A DNA stretch of 64,000 nt from Agromyces bauzanensis (GTDB taxonomy: Bacteria > Actinomycetota > Actinomycetes > Actinomycetales > Microbacteriaceae): the NCBI RefSeq assembly GCF_014645655.1, contig NZ_BMMD01000014.1:1-64000 (forward strand), read 5' to 3'. Positions 16,487 through 24,377 of this stretch are shown piece after piece. The stretch's first letter is position 1. Each line of letters opens with the position of its first letter. A program made the position numbers and the translations under genes. The notes beneath the pieces were generated by a model. The model was not told where the DNA came from, ran no database searches, and worked only from the letters and a program-made list of their open reading frames with translations.

Positions 16487-17875
16487 TCAATCGGCGAGGT
16501 ACTGCCGCTCGTCGATCCCATAGGCCCGCATCTTCCGCCAGAGGGTCGTGCGTCCGATGCCGAGCAGTCCGGCAGCCTTCGCCCGATTCCCATCGGTGAC
16601 CCGTAGCGCGGTCTCGATCGCTCGGCGTTCGGCGGCGGCGATCCCGCTCATCGGCGTTCCTCGAAGGCGCATCGCCTCGGGGAGCGCCGACAGCGGGATG
16701 GTGCCGATCGGGAACTCTCGAGCCAGCCGGTTGAGAAGCTCCTCGAGTTCGGCGACGCCCCCGGGCCAATCCCATCGGAGGAGCGCCTGCATGGTGGCGG
16801 GACTCAGCGTGATGCCACACGACTCGCGAAATGCTCGAATCATCACCGCGATCCGCTCCGGGTCGTCTCGCAGCGCCGTCGCCGAGTCGGATTCGGCGGG
16901 GTGCCTCTGCTCCACGGCACTCGGTCGGGCGCTGCCGGTCGAATCGCCGCCCGCCAGCGTCGGGGGCTCGCAATCGTCGAACTCGACGATGTAGGCGTGG
17001 ACACCATGCGGGTCGCCGATCCGGTGGGCGACGCCCTTTCTGCCGGCGACACTGATCGGGTGGTCGCCGAGCGACCAGTCGCAGGCCCGCAGATGCTCCC
17101 AGATCAGGACATGGTTCTCGGGTGAGACGAGTGGGAGTCCTCCGATGCTGCTGAAAATGCCGTCTCGACTGATGACGAGGGTCGGCCGCTGCACGGCGTT
17201 GCGCAACATGAGGTCGAGTACCGCGCGGAGGTGCGTCGGCATGGTGTGGTCGACATACTCCTGCTCGATCTGGCGAGCCGCCTGACGCGCGACGGTCAGC
17301 ATGATCTGCGACGCAGTGCTCGCCGGTGCGGCGACGGAGACCGAGCCCAGGACCCGCCCGGTCGAAAGGTCGAGGATGGGGGCACCGGCGCACGCCAGGG
17401 ACTGCAACGCGTCATTGAAGTGCTCCGCGCCGCGCACCAGGACTGCAGCGCGCTCCTCGATCGCGGTCCCCAGGCCATTCGTGCCGAGCGCCACCTCAGA
17501 GAAGTCGAAGCCTTCCGCCGCCAATGCCTTGTCGAGGCGACGGGCGTGGGCGCGGTCCCCCACTCGTCGAGCGACGATCCGCCCGGTGCGATCGGACAGG
17601 AACAGCGCGACCGAAGAGTCTTCAAGGCTGGGGAGCCAGTGTTCGAGGACCGGGAGCGCTGCGCGGAGCAGCGGCTCTGTCGCGTCGCTTTCGATCACGA
17701 ATCTCGCGGGGGCTGACGGCTCTGCGGTCATGATGGAGCGACGCCAGCTTCGTTCGATCGTGGCGCGAACGCGACGTTGCCGCGTGATCAGGGACGTGAT
17801 GTTCCGCCCAGAACTCAGGAGTTCCTGTCTCGCAGCCTGGACCTCGGCTGCGGTGTGCGCCTCTGCGATGGACAT
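16487..17875 (-). CDS. AcoR/Fis-type GAF-domain transcriptional activator
   Basis: A 462-residue regulator of the AcoR-like group found in actinobacterial alcohol and ketone operons. Residues about 50-200 form a GAF-like sensor (VALGTNGLGTAIEERAAVLVRGAEHF, AGAPILD). The middle holds a region corresponding to sigma-54 activators but without a GETGTGKE Walker A motif or a GAFTGA loop. The C-terminus is a Fis helix-turn-helix (ERRAIETAL, NRAKAAGLLGIGRTTLWRKM). So it probably activates without sigma-54 and ATP. I chose the ATG at 17875; a GTG at 17929 is open. It is divergent from the esterase-monooxygenase operon and likely controls it. Confidence 0.88.
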   Translation of the reverse strand: MSIAEAHTAAEVQAARQELLSSGRNITSLITRQRRVRATIERSWRRSIMTAEPSAPARFVIESDATEPLLRAALPVLEHWLPSLEDSSVALFLSDRTGRIVARRVGDRAHARRLDKALAAEGFDFSEVALGTNGLGTAIEERAAVLVRGAEHFNDALQSLACAGAPILDLSTGRVLGSVSVAAPASTASQIMLTVARQAARQIEQEYVDHTMPTHLRAVLDLMLRNAVQRPTLVISRDGIFSSIGGLPLVSPENHVLIWEHLRACDWSLGDHPISVAGRKGVAHRIGDPHGVHAYIVEFDDCEPPTLAGGDSTGSARPSAVEQRHPAESDSATALRDDPERIAVMIRAFRESCGITLSPATMQALLRWDWPGGVAELEELLNRLAREFPIGTIPLSALPEAMRLRGTPMSGIAAAERRAIETALRVTDGNRAKAAGLLGIGRTTLWRKMRAYGIDERQYLAD

Positions 17876-17966
17876 GATACGTGAACCTGCTCCCGCACTT
17901 CGTCGTGCTTTCCAACTATGGTGCACCACGATTGGGCCCTCATAGATACCGAATGCAAGCGCCTTT

Positions 17967-18063
17967 GATGCACTGTGCGCATCGGTTCTCTCGCGCTCGC
18001 AACAGAATCAAGGCCAGACGACGGAAAGCCGGGGCGCAGATCGGGAGTGTTCCATTTCGGAAC
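17967..18063. promoter_or_regulatory. Inverted repeats in the divergent activator/esterase promoter
   Basis: Two palindromes stand between the divergent genes: GATGC-N7-GCATC at 17967-17983 (inner part TGCACTGTGCGCA) and GTTCC-N5-GGAAC at 18049-18063. Fis-type activators bind such inverted repeats upstream of their target promoters. No clear -35/-10 pair is visible between the second palindrome and the esterase start. Confidence 0.5.
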
Positions 18064-18150
18064 GCACCGCACCGTCGGGCGGCTCGTACAGTGACTCGTG
18101 CTCGGTGCGACAGCGCACTCAGAGATAGGCATTACGACAAAGGAGTTCTG

Positions 18151-19074
18151 ATGACCGCCGTGAAGGACAGCGCCGTGAAGGAAAGCGCCGTGAAGGAGAG
18201 CGCACTGCGCGACCTCTACCTCGACTGGTCGAACCTGATGGCTACGAAGGAACTGGACACGCGTCTGTTCCGGTCGATCTTCGACGAGTGGCACCAGCCG
18301 ACGGTCGAGCCCGAAGGGGTCACGTACAAGGAGGAGGTGGTCGGCGGGGTGCCCGGCATCTGGGCGCTGCCGATCGGGGCCGACGCCGACAAGGTCGTGG
18401 TCTTCACGCACGGTGGCGGGTTCGCCGTCGGATCCGCCTCCAGCCACCGCAAGCTCGCCGGTCACCTCGCCAAGGCGGCCGGCTGGACCGCCTTCGTGGC
18501 CGACTACCGGAGGGCTCCCGAGCACCCGCACCCCGCCCAAGTCGAGGACGGCGTCTCCGTGGTTCGGGCGCTGCTCGACCGGGGCATCAAGCCTGAGCAC
18601 ATCGCCACCGCCGGCGACTCCGCCGGCGGCAACCTTGCGGTGGCGATCCCGCTGGCGCTCCGCGAGAACGGACTCCCGCTCCCCGGCCACGTCATCGCGT
18701 TCTCGCCGTGGCTCGACATGGAGAACAAGCTCGAGAGCCTCGAGACGAACGACCTGACCGATGCGCTCATCTCTACTCCGCTCCTCGAAGGGATGATCGC
18801 CGGGGTCCTCGGCGACAGCGTCAGCCCGACCGCTCCCCTGGCGAACCCGCTGTACGCGGACTTCAAGGGATACCCGCCGCTGTACATCACGGCCGGCTCG
18901 GTCGAGAGCCTGGTCGACAACGCCAAGCACCTGGCGGAGAAAGCGAAGGCGGCCGGCGTCGACGTCACCCTCAACATCGCGGAGGGTCAGCAGCACGTCT
19001 ACCCGTTCCTCGCGGGCCGGGATCCGGAGGTCGACGCAGAGCTCGTGACCATCGGCAAGTGGCTCAACGCCTGA
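18151..19074 (+). CDS. Alpha/beta hydrolase (HSL-type esterase/lactonase)
   Basis: A 307-residue hydrolase of the hormone-sensitive-lipase group: HGGGF (oxyanion hole), GDSAGGN (nucleophile Ser), and a C-terminal QQHVYPF with the catalytic His. AAAGGAG lies 5 nt before the ATG at 18151. Next to a Baeyer-Villiger monooxygenase it would hydrolyse the ester or lactone that enzyme makes. The N-terminus carries a threefold AVK(D/E)S repeat from a 15-bp DNA duplication, which does not touch the fold. Confidence 0.9.
   Translation: MTAVKDSAVKESAVKESALRDLYLDWSNLMATKELDTRLFRSIFDEWHQPTVEPEGVTYKEEVVGGVPGIWALPIGADADKVVVFTHGGGFAVGSASSHRKLAGHLAKAAGWTAFVADYRRAPEHPHPAQVEDGVSVVRALLDRGIKPEHIATAGDSAGGNLAVAIPLALRENGLPLPGHVIAFSPWLDMENKLESLETNDLTDALISTPLLEGMIAGVLGDSVSPTAPLANPLYADFKGYPPLYITAGSVESLVDNAKHLAEKAKAAGVDVTLNIAEGQQHVYPFLAGRDPEVDAELVTIGKWLNA
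18157..18201 (+). repeat. 15-bp unit repeated three times inside the esterase start
   Basis: GCCGTGAAGGAMAGC-like units at 18157, 18172 and 18187 encode AVKDS, AVKES, AVKES. They are in frame, so the gene stays open. The near-identity of the copies points to recent slippage. Confidence 0.85.
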
Positions 19075-19081
19075 TCGCCCG

Positions 19082-19127
19082 AACACCTCGAACGTCAGCA
19101 GAAGAACACTTCGAACGTCAGCAGAAG
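19082..19127 (+). repeat. 23-bp tandem duplication before the monooxygenase gene
   Basis: Two head-to-tail copies beginning AACACYTCGAACGTCAGC (19082-19104 and 19105-19127) differ at one base. Only the second is followed by the AGAAGGAG ribosome binding site of the monooxygenase gene. Confidence 0.85.
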
Positions 19128-19136
19128 GAGTACACA

Positions 19137-20750
19137 ATGACTACGAACAACGTCGACTACGACGCCATCGTCATCGGCGCAGGGTTCGGTGGCATCTATC
19201 AGCTGCACACCCTGCGCGACGATCTCGGCATGAACGTGCGCGTCTTCGAGAAGGGCCCGGGCATCGGCGGCACCTGGTGGTGGAACAGGTACCCGGGCGC
19301 GATGTCCGACACCGAGAGCCCCTACTACCGCTACTCGTGGGACGAGGAGTTCCTCCAGGATTGGAGCTGGGATCACAAGTACATCCACCAGCCCGACATC
19401 CTCCGCTACATCGATGCCGTCGTTGACCGGTGGGACCTGCGCAAGGACATCCAGCTGAACACGGAGATCACCTCGCTCATCTACAACGAACAGAACGACA
19501 CCTGGACGGTCGGCTCGAAGAACGGTGAGACCTGGACCGCGCGGTACGTCGTGACTGCGCTTGGCCTGCTCGCTGCGGTGAACATCCCCGACATCCCCGG
19601 CAAGGACGCCTTCCAGGGCAGGATCGTGCACACCGCTGAGTGGCCGGACGACCTCGATCTGCATGGCAAGCGCGTCGGCGTCATCGGCACCGGCTCGACC
19701 GGCACGCAGTTCATCGTCGCCGCGTCCAAGCAGGTGGAGCACCTCACCGTGTTCCAGCGCAATCCGCAGTACAGCGTGCCGGCGGGCAACGGACCGGTCA
19801 CCCCCGAGGAGGTGGCTGAGTACAAGACGCGCTGGCCGGAGATCTGGAACCAGGTGCGCAACTCGAACGTCGCGTTCGGATTCGAGGAGTCGGCGATCGC
19901 CACCACGGACGTCACCCCCGAACAGCGGGAGCAGATCTTCGAGGATGCCTGGAACCGCGGCAACGGCTTCTACTTCATGTTCGGCACCTTCAACGACCTA
20001 GCGGTCAGTGCTGAGGCGAACGAGTACGCCGCGGACTTCATCCGCCGGAAGATCGCGCAGATCGTCGAGGATCCCGAGAAGCGCCGCCTGCTCACCCCGA
20101 CGCTGCCGTATGCGAAGCGCCCGTTGTGCAACAACAACTACTTCGACGTGTACAACCAGGACAACGTCGAGCTCGTCTCCGTCCTCGAGAACCCGATCGT
20201 GGAGATCACCCCGACCGGTGTGAAGACCGCGGACGGCGCCGAGCACGAACTCGACGTGCTCGTCTTCGCCACGGGCTTCGACGCGGTTGACGGCAATTAC
20301 CGGCGGATGGACATCGTCGGCCGCGGCGGCGAGACGATCGACGAGCACTGGTCGGACGCCCCGACGAGTTATCTCGGCGTCGCGACCGCGGGCTTCCCGA
20401 ACCTGTTCATGATCCTCGGCCCGAATGGTCCCTTCACGAATCTGGTGCCGACTATCGAGGTGCAGGTGGAGTTCATCACCGAGCTGATCCAGAAGGCGGA
20501 GAAGGACCAAGTCGTCATCGAGGCCACGCAGGCCGCCGAAGACGAGTGGACCGAGACGTGCCGGACCATCGCCGACTTCACGCTCTTCCCGAAGACGGAC
20601 TCGTGGATCTTCGGCGCCAACATCCCCGGAAAGAAGCACACCGTGTTGTTCTACCTCGCGGGCTTGGCCGCCTACCGTGGCGTGCTCGCCGAGTTGGAGG
20701 CATCCAACTACAAGGGCTTCAGCCTGAAGCCGGCATTGGTATCCGTCTGA
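19137..20750 (+). CDS. Type I Baeyer-Villiger monooxygenase (cyclohexanone monooxygenase-like)
   Basis: A 537-residue flavoprotein that inserts oxygen next to a ketone using NADPH and O2, giving an ester or lactone. FAD site GAGFGG (about residues 13-18), GGTWWWNRYPGAMSDTES, the family fingerprint FQGRIVHTAEWP (FxGxxxHxxxWP, about 159-170), NADPH site GTGSTGTQ, and the FATGFD motif are all present. Length matches cyclohexanone monooxygenases. AGAAGGAG precedes the ATG at 19137. It follows the esterase by 62 bp and is followed by a broken SDR, the usual ketone/lactone operon order. Confidence 0.93.
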   Translation: MTTNNVDYDAIVIGAGFGGIYQLHTLRDDLGMNVRVFEKGPGIGGTWWWNRYPGAMSDTESPYYRYSWDEEFLQDWSWDHKYIHQPDILRYIDAVVDRWDLRKDIQLNTEITSLIYNEQNDTWTVGSKNGETWTARYVVTALGLLAAVNIPDIPGKDAFQGRIVHTAEWPDDLDLHGKRVGVIGTGSTGTQFIVAASKQVEHLTVFQRNPQYSVPAGNGPVTPEEVAEYKTRWPEIWNQVRNSNVAFGFEESAIATTDVTPEQREQIFEDAWNRGNGFYFMFGTFNDLAVSAEANEYAADFIRRKIAQIVEDPEKRRLLTPTLPYAKRPLCNNNYFDVYNQDNVELVSVLENPIVEITPTGVKTADGAEHELDVLVFATGFDAVDGNYRRMDIVGRGGETIDEHWSDAPTSYLGVATAGFPNLFMILGPNGPFTNLVPTIEVQVEFITELIQKAEKDQVVIEATQAAEDEWTETCRTIADFTLFPKTDSWIFGANIPGKKHTVLFYLAGLAAYRGVLAELEASNYKGFSLKPALVSV

Positions 20751-20790
20751 CGCCGGGGTCGGAAGTCACAGGAAGCCGAAAGGAGACAGG

Positions 20791-21090
20791 ATGACGAAGG
20801 AGACTGGAATGGGCGATTGACTCGCCGGCAGGGTAGCGATCATCACCGGAGCCGCCAACGGGATGGGACGTGCAGATGTGCTGCGCCTCGCCCGGGAGGG
20901 GGCGAAGGTGCTCGGCACGGATGTGGACGAGACCGGACTCGACGAGACCGTGGCGATGGCGACCTCCGCCGGGGGACGGCGGTCGGCCTGCGGCAGGATG
21001 TGACCGACGGGACTCGTTGGACGGAGATCGTGGCAGAGACCGAGCAGCAGTTCGACCGGCCGAGCAGCAGTTCGACCGGCTCGGAGTCCC
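20791..21090 (+). pseudogene. Broken SDR-family alcohol dehydrogenase
   Basis: A good ribosome binding site (AAAGGAG) and ATG at 20791 lead into MTKETGMGD, then an in-frame TGA at 20818-20820. The reading continues LAGRVAIITGAANGMGRA with the SDR cofactor motif, shifts frame near GGR at about 20980, reads RQDVTDGTRWTEIVAETEQQFDR, and is disrupted by a 20-bp duplication before the NNAG motif would come. The rest of the gene is absent. It was probably the alcohol dehydrogenase of the monooxygenase operon. That it still has a start signal suggests recent loss. Confidence 0.85.
21041..21080 (+). repeat. Perfect 20-bp tandem duplication
   Basis: CGAGCAGCAGTTCGACCGGC occurs at 21041-21060 and again at 21061-21080 inside the dead SDR gene. 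Twenty bases shift the frame, so this alone would inactivate it. Confidence 0.9.
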
Positions 21091-21094
21091 GCCG

Positions 21095-21328
21095 CGAGCA
21101 ACTGGCTGCCGCCGACCGCGACGATCAGGATCACTGCAGGCCAGGTGAACGACGTGAAGGGCCCCGACGCCAGGACGCCAGCATCGACATCGGCATCCCG
21201 AGTCCGTCCGTGGCGAGGATGGCGACCCCGCCGCCGATCGCGGACACCGCGTTGAAGACGGTGACCGAGACGAGCGCCCAGAACACGAGCCTCCGCAACG
21301 CGCTGTCTCTGAGATGCGGATCGATCAC
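21095..21328 (-). pseudogene. Truncated, frameshifted small membrane protein gene
   Basis: From an ATG at 21328 the minus strand reads MIDPHLRDSALRRLVFWALV and a hydrophobic helix with SAIGGGVAILATDGLGMP, then changes frame near 21150 to FTWPAVILIVAVGGSQLLAAGLRAG, a second helix. The frame change and the abrupt meeting with the SDR remnant show it is broken. No family is recognised. Confidence 0.55.
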
Positions 21329-21467
21329 GATGGTCTCCAGTCCTGCGTCAAAGGAACCGGCGGCTCCTCACGGCGATCCAACTGTCCCACCGCACCGACC
21401 ACAGGGTCGAAGGTACTGCTTGGGTGAGCAGAACCGCGAGCGCTGAGCCGCGGCATCCGCTCGACCG

Positions 21468-22448
21468 CTATTGCCCTTCGGCGGGCACCCGCACGGCGAG
21501 GCCACCGGCCTCGACCCAGGTGCGGAACGCCTTCGTGCGCCCGAAGCCGTCGCCGTCGAGCTCGAGCTCCTCGGGGCGGCTCAGCACGACGTCGATCCGG
21601 CGACCCTTGATGTAGCGCAGCGCGTCCACATCCCGGCTCACGAGCTTGCGGCCGACCTTGGTGCGGCGCAGCACGCCGTTCTCCCAGATGACCTTGACGA
21701 AGATCTGCAGCCAGCCCCACGCGCTCTCGGGGCGCAGGAACACGGCCTCGAATCGTCCGTCGTCGATCGCGGCGTCGGGCAGCAGGAGGATGTTGGCGGG
21801 CAGCGAGCCGCAGTTGCCGATGATGAGGGTGTGCGCCGAGACCGCTCGGGTGCCGTGCCCGTCGAGGCGGTACCGCATGCGCAGTCGGTTCTTGTCCCTG
21901 AGCGCCTTGCGGATGGCGTCGACGTAGGCGAGCCATCCGACCTTCGCCTTCAGATCCTCGTCGGTGTGCGACAGCATCTTGGCGTCGAGTCCGAGCCCCG
22001 CCATCACCAGGAAGGCCCGGCGCTCGACCCGACCGTCTTCCCGGCGGATGTCGGCCCACGCGAGGTCGATCTTCCGATCGCTACCCGTGAACGCGACGTG
22101 GATGGAGTTCGCGAGGTCGTCGAGCGTGAGGTCGAGGTTCCGCGCGAGCAGGTTCCCGGTGCCGGAGGGCAGCAGGGCGAGCGAGGCCGCCGAGCCGGCG
22201 ATCACCTGGGCGACGGCGCGCACGGTGCCGTCACCGCCCGCGGCGATGACGAGATCCGCACCGTCCTCGAGGGCCCGGTGGGCCTGTCCGGTGCCCGGGT
22301 CCTCCTCGGTCGTCGCGAACCACCGTGTCTCCGCCCAGCCCTCGGTGCCGGGCTCGGCCGCGACGGCGGCGCGGAGCTCGTCGACGTCGACCTTGACCGG
22401 GTTGTAGATCACCGCGGCGCGACGCTTCGCGGCATCCGGCGCGCTCAG
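21468..22448 (-). CDS. Diacylglycerol kinase-family lipid kinase
   Basis: A lipid kinase of the DAGK catalytic domain family (DgkB/YegS-like), which phosphorylates diacylglycerol or a related lipid at the membrane. Visible are VIYNPVKVD at the N-terminus, AAGGDGTVRAVAQ (nucleotide loop GGDGT) and LPSGTGNLLARNL, plus LPDAAIDDGRFEAV. The first ATG/GTG in frame is at 22412, but that would cut into the first strand. A CTG at 22448 overlaps the stop of the upstream gene (CTGA) and has GGAGG 7 nt before it, so I placed the start there (326 residues); GTG 22412 is the alternative. Confidence 0.85.
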   Translation of the reverse strand: MSAPDAAKRRAAVIYNPVKVDVDELRAAVAAEPGTEGWAETRWFATTEEDPGTGQAHRALEDGADLVIAAGGDGTVRAVAQVIAGSAASLALLPSGTGNLLARNLDLTLDDLANSIHVAFTGSDRKIDLAWADIRREDGRVERRAFLVMAGLGLDAKMLSHTDEDLKAKVGWLAYVDAIRKALRDKNRLRMRYRLDGHGTRAVSAHTLIIGNCGSLPANILLLPDAAIDDGRFEAVFLRPESAWGWLQIFVKVIWENGVLRRTKVGRKLVSRDVDALRYIKGRRIDVVLSRPEELELDGDGFGRTKAFRTWVEAGGLAVRVPAEGQ

Positions 22449-22618
22449 CGGTCGACCTCCTCGGGCACCGGGTCCGCCTGCTTCGCCGCCGTCTCGGCCT
22501 CACCGGCGGGGCTGTAGCTCACGTCCCTGCGGGTCTGCTCCGTGTCGCTGAGCGGTTTCGGCTCGCCGGGCTTCGACTCCGGATTGCGCGGCGAAGCCGT
22601 CTCGTCCTGCGTGCTCAT
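22445..22618 (-). CDS. Small hydrophilic protein of unknown function
   Basis: A 57-residue, charged, Pro-rich protein (MSTQDETASPRNPESKPGEP, ending VPEEVDR) without a recognised domain, probably disordered. It is kept as a gene because its frame is clean, its stop overlaps the lipid kinase start, and its last codons contain the kinase ribosome binding site, so the two appear coupled. Moderate confidence. Confidence 0.55.
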   Translation of the reverse strand: MSTQDETASPRNPESKPGEPKPLSDTEQTRRDVSYSPAGEAETAAKQADPVPEEVDR

Positions 22619-22801
22619 GACGCCGAGCCTAGGTCGGTCCGCCTGCGATCGCAGCCCCTTGACGCGCCCGGCGTCGACATGCGTGCCCCCGCTCACGGGC
22701 GGTGGTGGGCGGACGTGCCCAGGGTGGCAGGATGTCGGCGGCGGATGTCGGTGGTCGCCCGATAGGCTCGGAAAACACCAGATCACAGGGAGTATATGCA
22801 A

Positions 22802-23227
22802 ATGCAACGAATCAAGATGTCTGCCGCGCTCGTCTTCGCCGGCGCCCTGCTGCTGTCGGGTTGCGCCGCCGGCGGCGGGAACGGCGATGCGTCGGGCGAC
22901 GCGTGCGAGACAGTGCGTACCGAGGCGCGCGACATCTCCAACGGCGCGCAGAACGCGCTCGCGGCGGGTGGCGACCCGAGCGACGTCCAGTCGGCGCTCG
23001 AGGGCTACAGCGAGCGTGCCGCCGCACTCGGCGACGAGAACGAGGACGTCGCCGACTCCGCCGAGGCGCTGGTCGGGGCACTCGACGAGGCGGCTGCCTT
23101 TGCCGAGACACTGCCGACCGATCCCGAGGCCGAGGTCGACGCCGAGGCCGTCGCCGAGCACCAGACGGCGATCCAGGAGGCTGCGGCTGAGGTCAGCAGC
23201 GCGTGCACGGCTGACGCCGAGGGCTGA
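22802..23227 (+). CDS. Small lipoprotein
   Basis: A 141-residue secreted protein with a lipoprotein signal peptide: MQRIKMSAALVFAGALLLSGC, lipobox LSGC, mature N-terminal Cys about residue 21. The rest is Ala/Glu/Asp-rich and helical with no named domain. The ATG at 22802 is 9 nt from GGGAG and preferred over the ATG at 22796, which is only 3 nt away. A TAGGCT box lies about 30 nt upstream. Function unknown. Confidence 0.8.
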   Translation: MQRIKMSAALVFAGALLLSGCAAGGGNGDASGDACETVRTEARDISNGAQNALAAGGDPSDVQSALEGYSERAAALGDENEDVADSAEALVGALDEAAAFAETLPTDPEAEVDAEAVAEHQTAIQEAAAEVSSACTADAEG

Positions 23228-23284
23228 GCCACATCCCACGAGTGCGGCGCGCGGCATCCGATCGACTGATGCCGCGCGCCGTCG

Positions 23285-24217
23285 TCATGAGGCGGCCTTC
23301 TTCTTCGCAGGGGCCTTCTTCTTCGTGCCGTCGCCGGTGCCGGAGGCCTTCGACCCCGATGACCTGCCCTTCGACCCGGCCGATGCGGTCCCGGCCTTCG
23401 CGGCACCCTTCGCCGTGCCGGCGCCGCCACCGCCCTCGCGCTTGGCGGCGATCGACTGGCGCAGCGCCTCCATGAGGTCGATGACCTCGCCGCCCACCTC
23501 CTCGGGCTGCTCGCCGAACGTCGCCGCCGTGTCGAGCGCTTCGCCCTGCTCGAGCTTGGCCGCGATGAGCGTTCGCAGCTCCTGCTGGTACTCGTCCACG
23601 AACTGCTCGGGCTCGAAGTCGGAGACGAGGCTCTCGACGAGCTGCCGCGACAGGTCGAGCTCCTTCGACGAGATCTTCACGGGCTCGTCGAGTGACGGGA
23701 AGTCGGCGGCGCGCACCTCGTCGCTCCAGAGGAGGGTCTGCACCATGAGCACGTCGCCGTGCACGCGCAGCGCCGCGAGCCGGGTCTTCTGCCGGAGCGC
23801 CATCTGCACGATGGCCGTGCGGTCGGTCGACTCGAGCGTGCGGCGCAGCAGCACGTACGCCTTCGACGATGCGGAGTCGGGTTCGAGGTAGTAGCTGCGG
23901 TCGTACATGATCGGGTCGATCTGGTCGGTCGGCACGAACTCCACGACCTCGATCTCGCGGCTGCGCTCGGCGGGCAGCGCCTTCAGGTCCTCGTCGGTGA
24001 TGACGACGGTGCGCTCGCCGTCGTCGTACGCCTTGTCGATGTTCTTGTAGTCGACGACCTTGCCGCAGACCTCGCACTTGCGTTGGTAGCGGATGCGCCC
24101 ACCGTCCTCGTCGTGCACCTGGTGCAGTGACACGTCGTGGTCCTCAGTGGCGCTGTACAGCTTGACGGGCACATTGACGAGGCCGAATGTGACCGCCCCC
24201 TTCCAGACGGCTCGCAT
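23285..24217 (-). CDS. ku: Ku protein, DNA end-binding for NHEJ
   Basis: A 310-residue bacterial Ku homodimer subunit: WKGAVTFGLVNVPVKLYSAT at the N-terminus, the HQVHDEDGGRIRYQRKCEVCGK segment, YYLEPD, and LIESLxxxFxP-type sequence (LVESLVSDFEPEQFVDEYQ). The last 50 residues form a Lys/Ala/Gly-rich tail (KKKAPAKKKAAS) as in actinobacterial Ku proteins that add DNA affinity. It binds broken ends and recruits LigD, whose gene is divergent across a 160-bp gap. Confidence 0.97.
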   Translation of the reverse strand: MRAVWKGAVTFGLVNVPVKLYSATEDHDVSLHQVHDEDGGRIRYQRKCEVCGKVVDYKNIDKAYDDGERTVVITDEDLKALPAERSREIEVVEFVPTDQIDPIMYDRSYYLEPDSASSKAYVLLRRTLESTDRTAIVQMALRQKTRLAALRVHGDVLMVQTLLWSDEVRAADFPSLDEPVKISSKELDLSRQLVESLVSDFEPEQFVDEYQQELRTLIAAKLEQGEALDTAATFGEQPEEVGGEVIDLMEALRQSIAAKREGGGGAGTAKGAAKAGTASAGSKGRSSGSKASGTGDGTKKKAPAKKKAAS

Positions 24218-24280
24218 GCCTCAAGTAGACACCCCGGCCCCGGTCCCGGCCAACCCCCTTGATTTCTGGTCGCACGCGAG

Positions 24281-24358
24281 GCCGACTGTTAACGTTCGCC
24301 GCCGAGTGAGACCGGTAGCGCCGCCGGATCCGACCCGATCGTTAACGTTCGGCGATGG
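24281..24358. repeat. 78-bp palindromic interspersed repeat, copy A
   Basis: It begins GCCGACTGTTAACG, has an inner GCCGAGTGAGACCG, and ends CGTTAACGTTCGGCGATGG. A second copy of exactly the same length lies at 60048-60125. It occupies the divergent ku/ligD promoter region and ends 19 bp before the ligD start. Confidence 0.8.
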
Positions 24359-24377
24359 AAGGGGGAAGGATTGGGAC

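Noticed and set aside
21329..21467. Second tRNA-Ser fragment as the right border of the island
   Set aside because: I searched the sequence around the change from fragments to core genes for the 265-287 sequence and did not find it.
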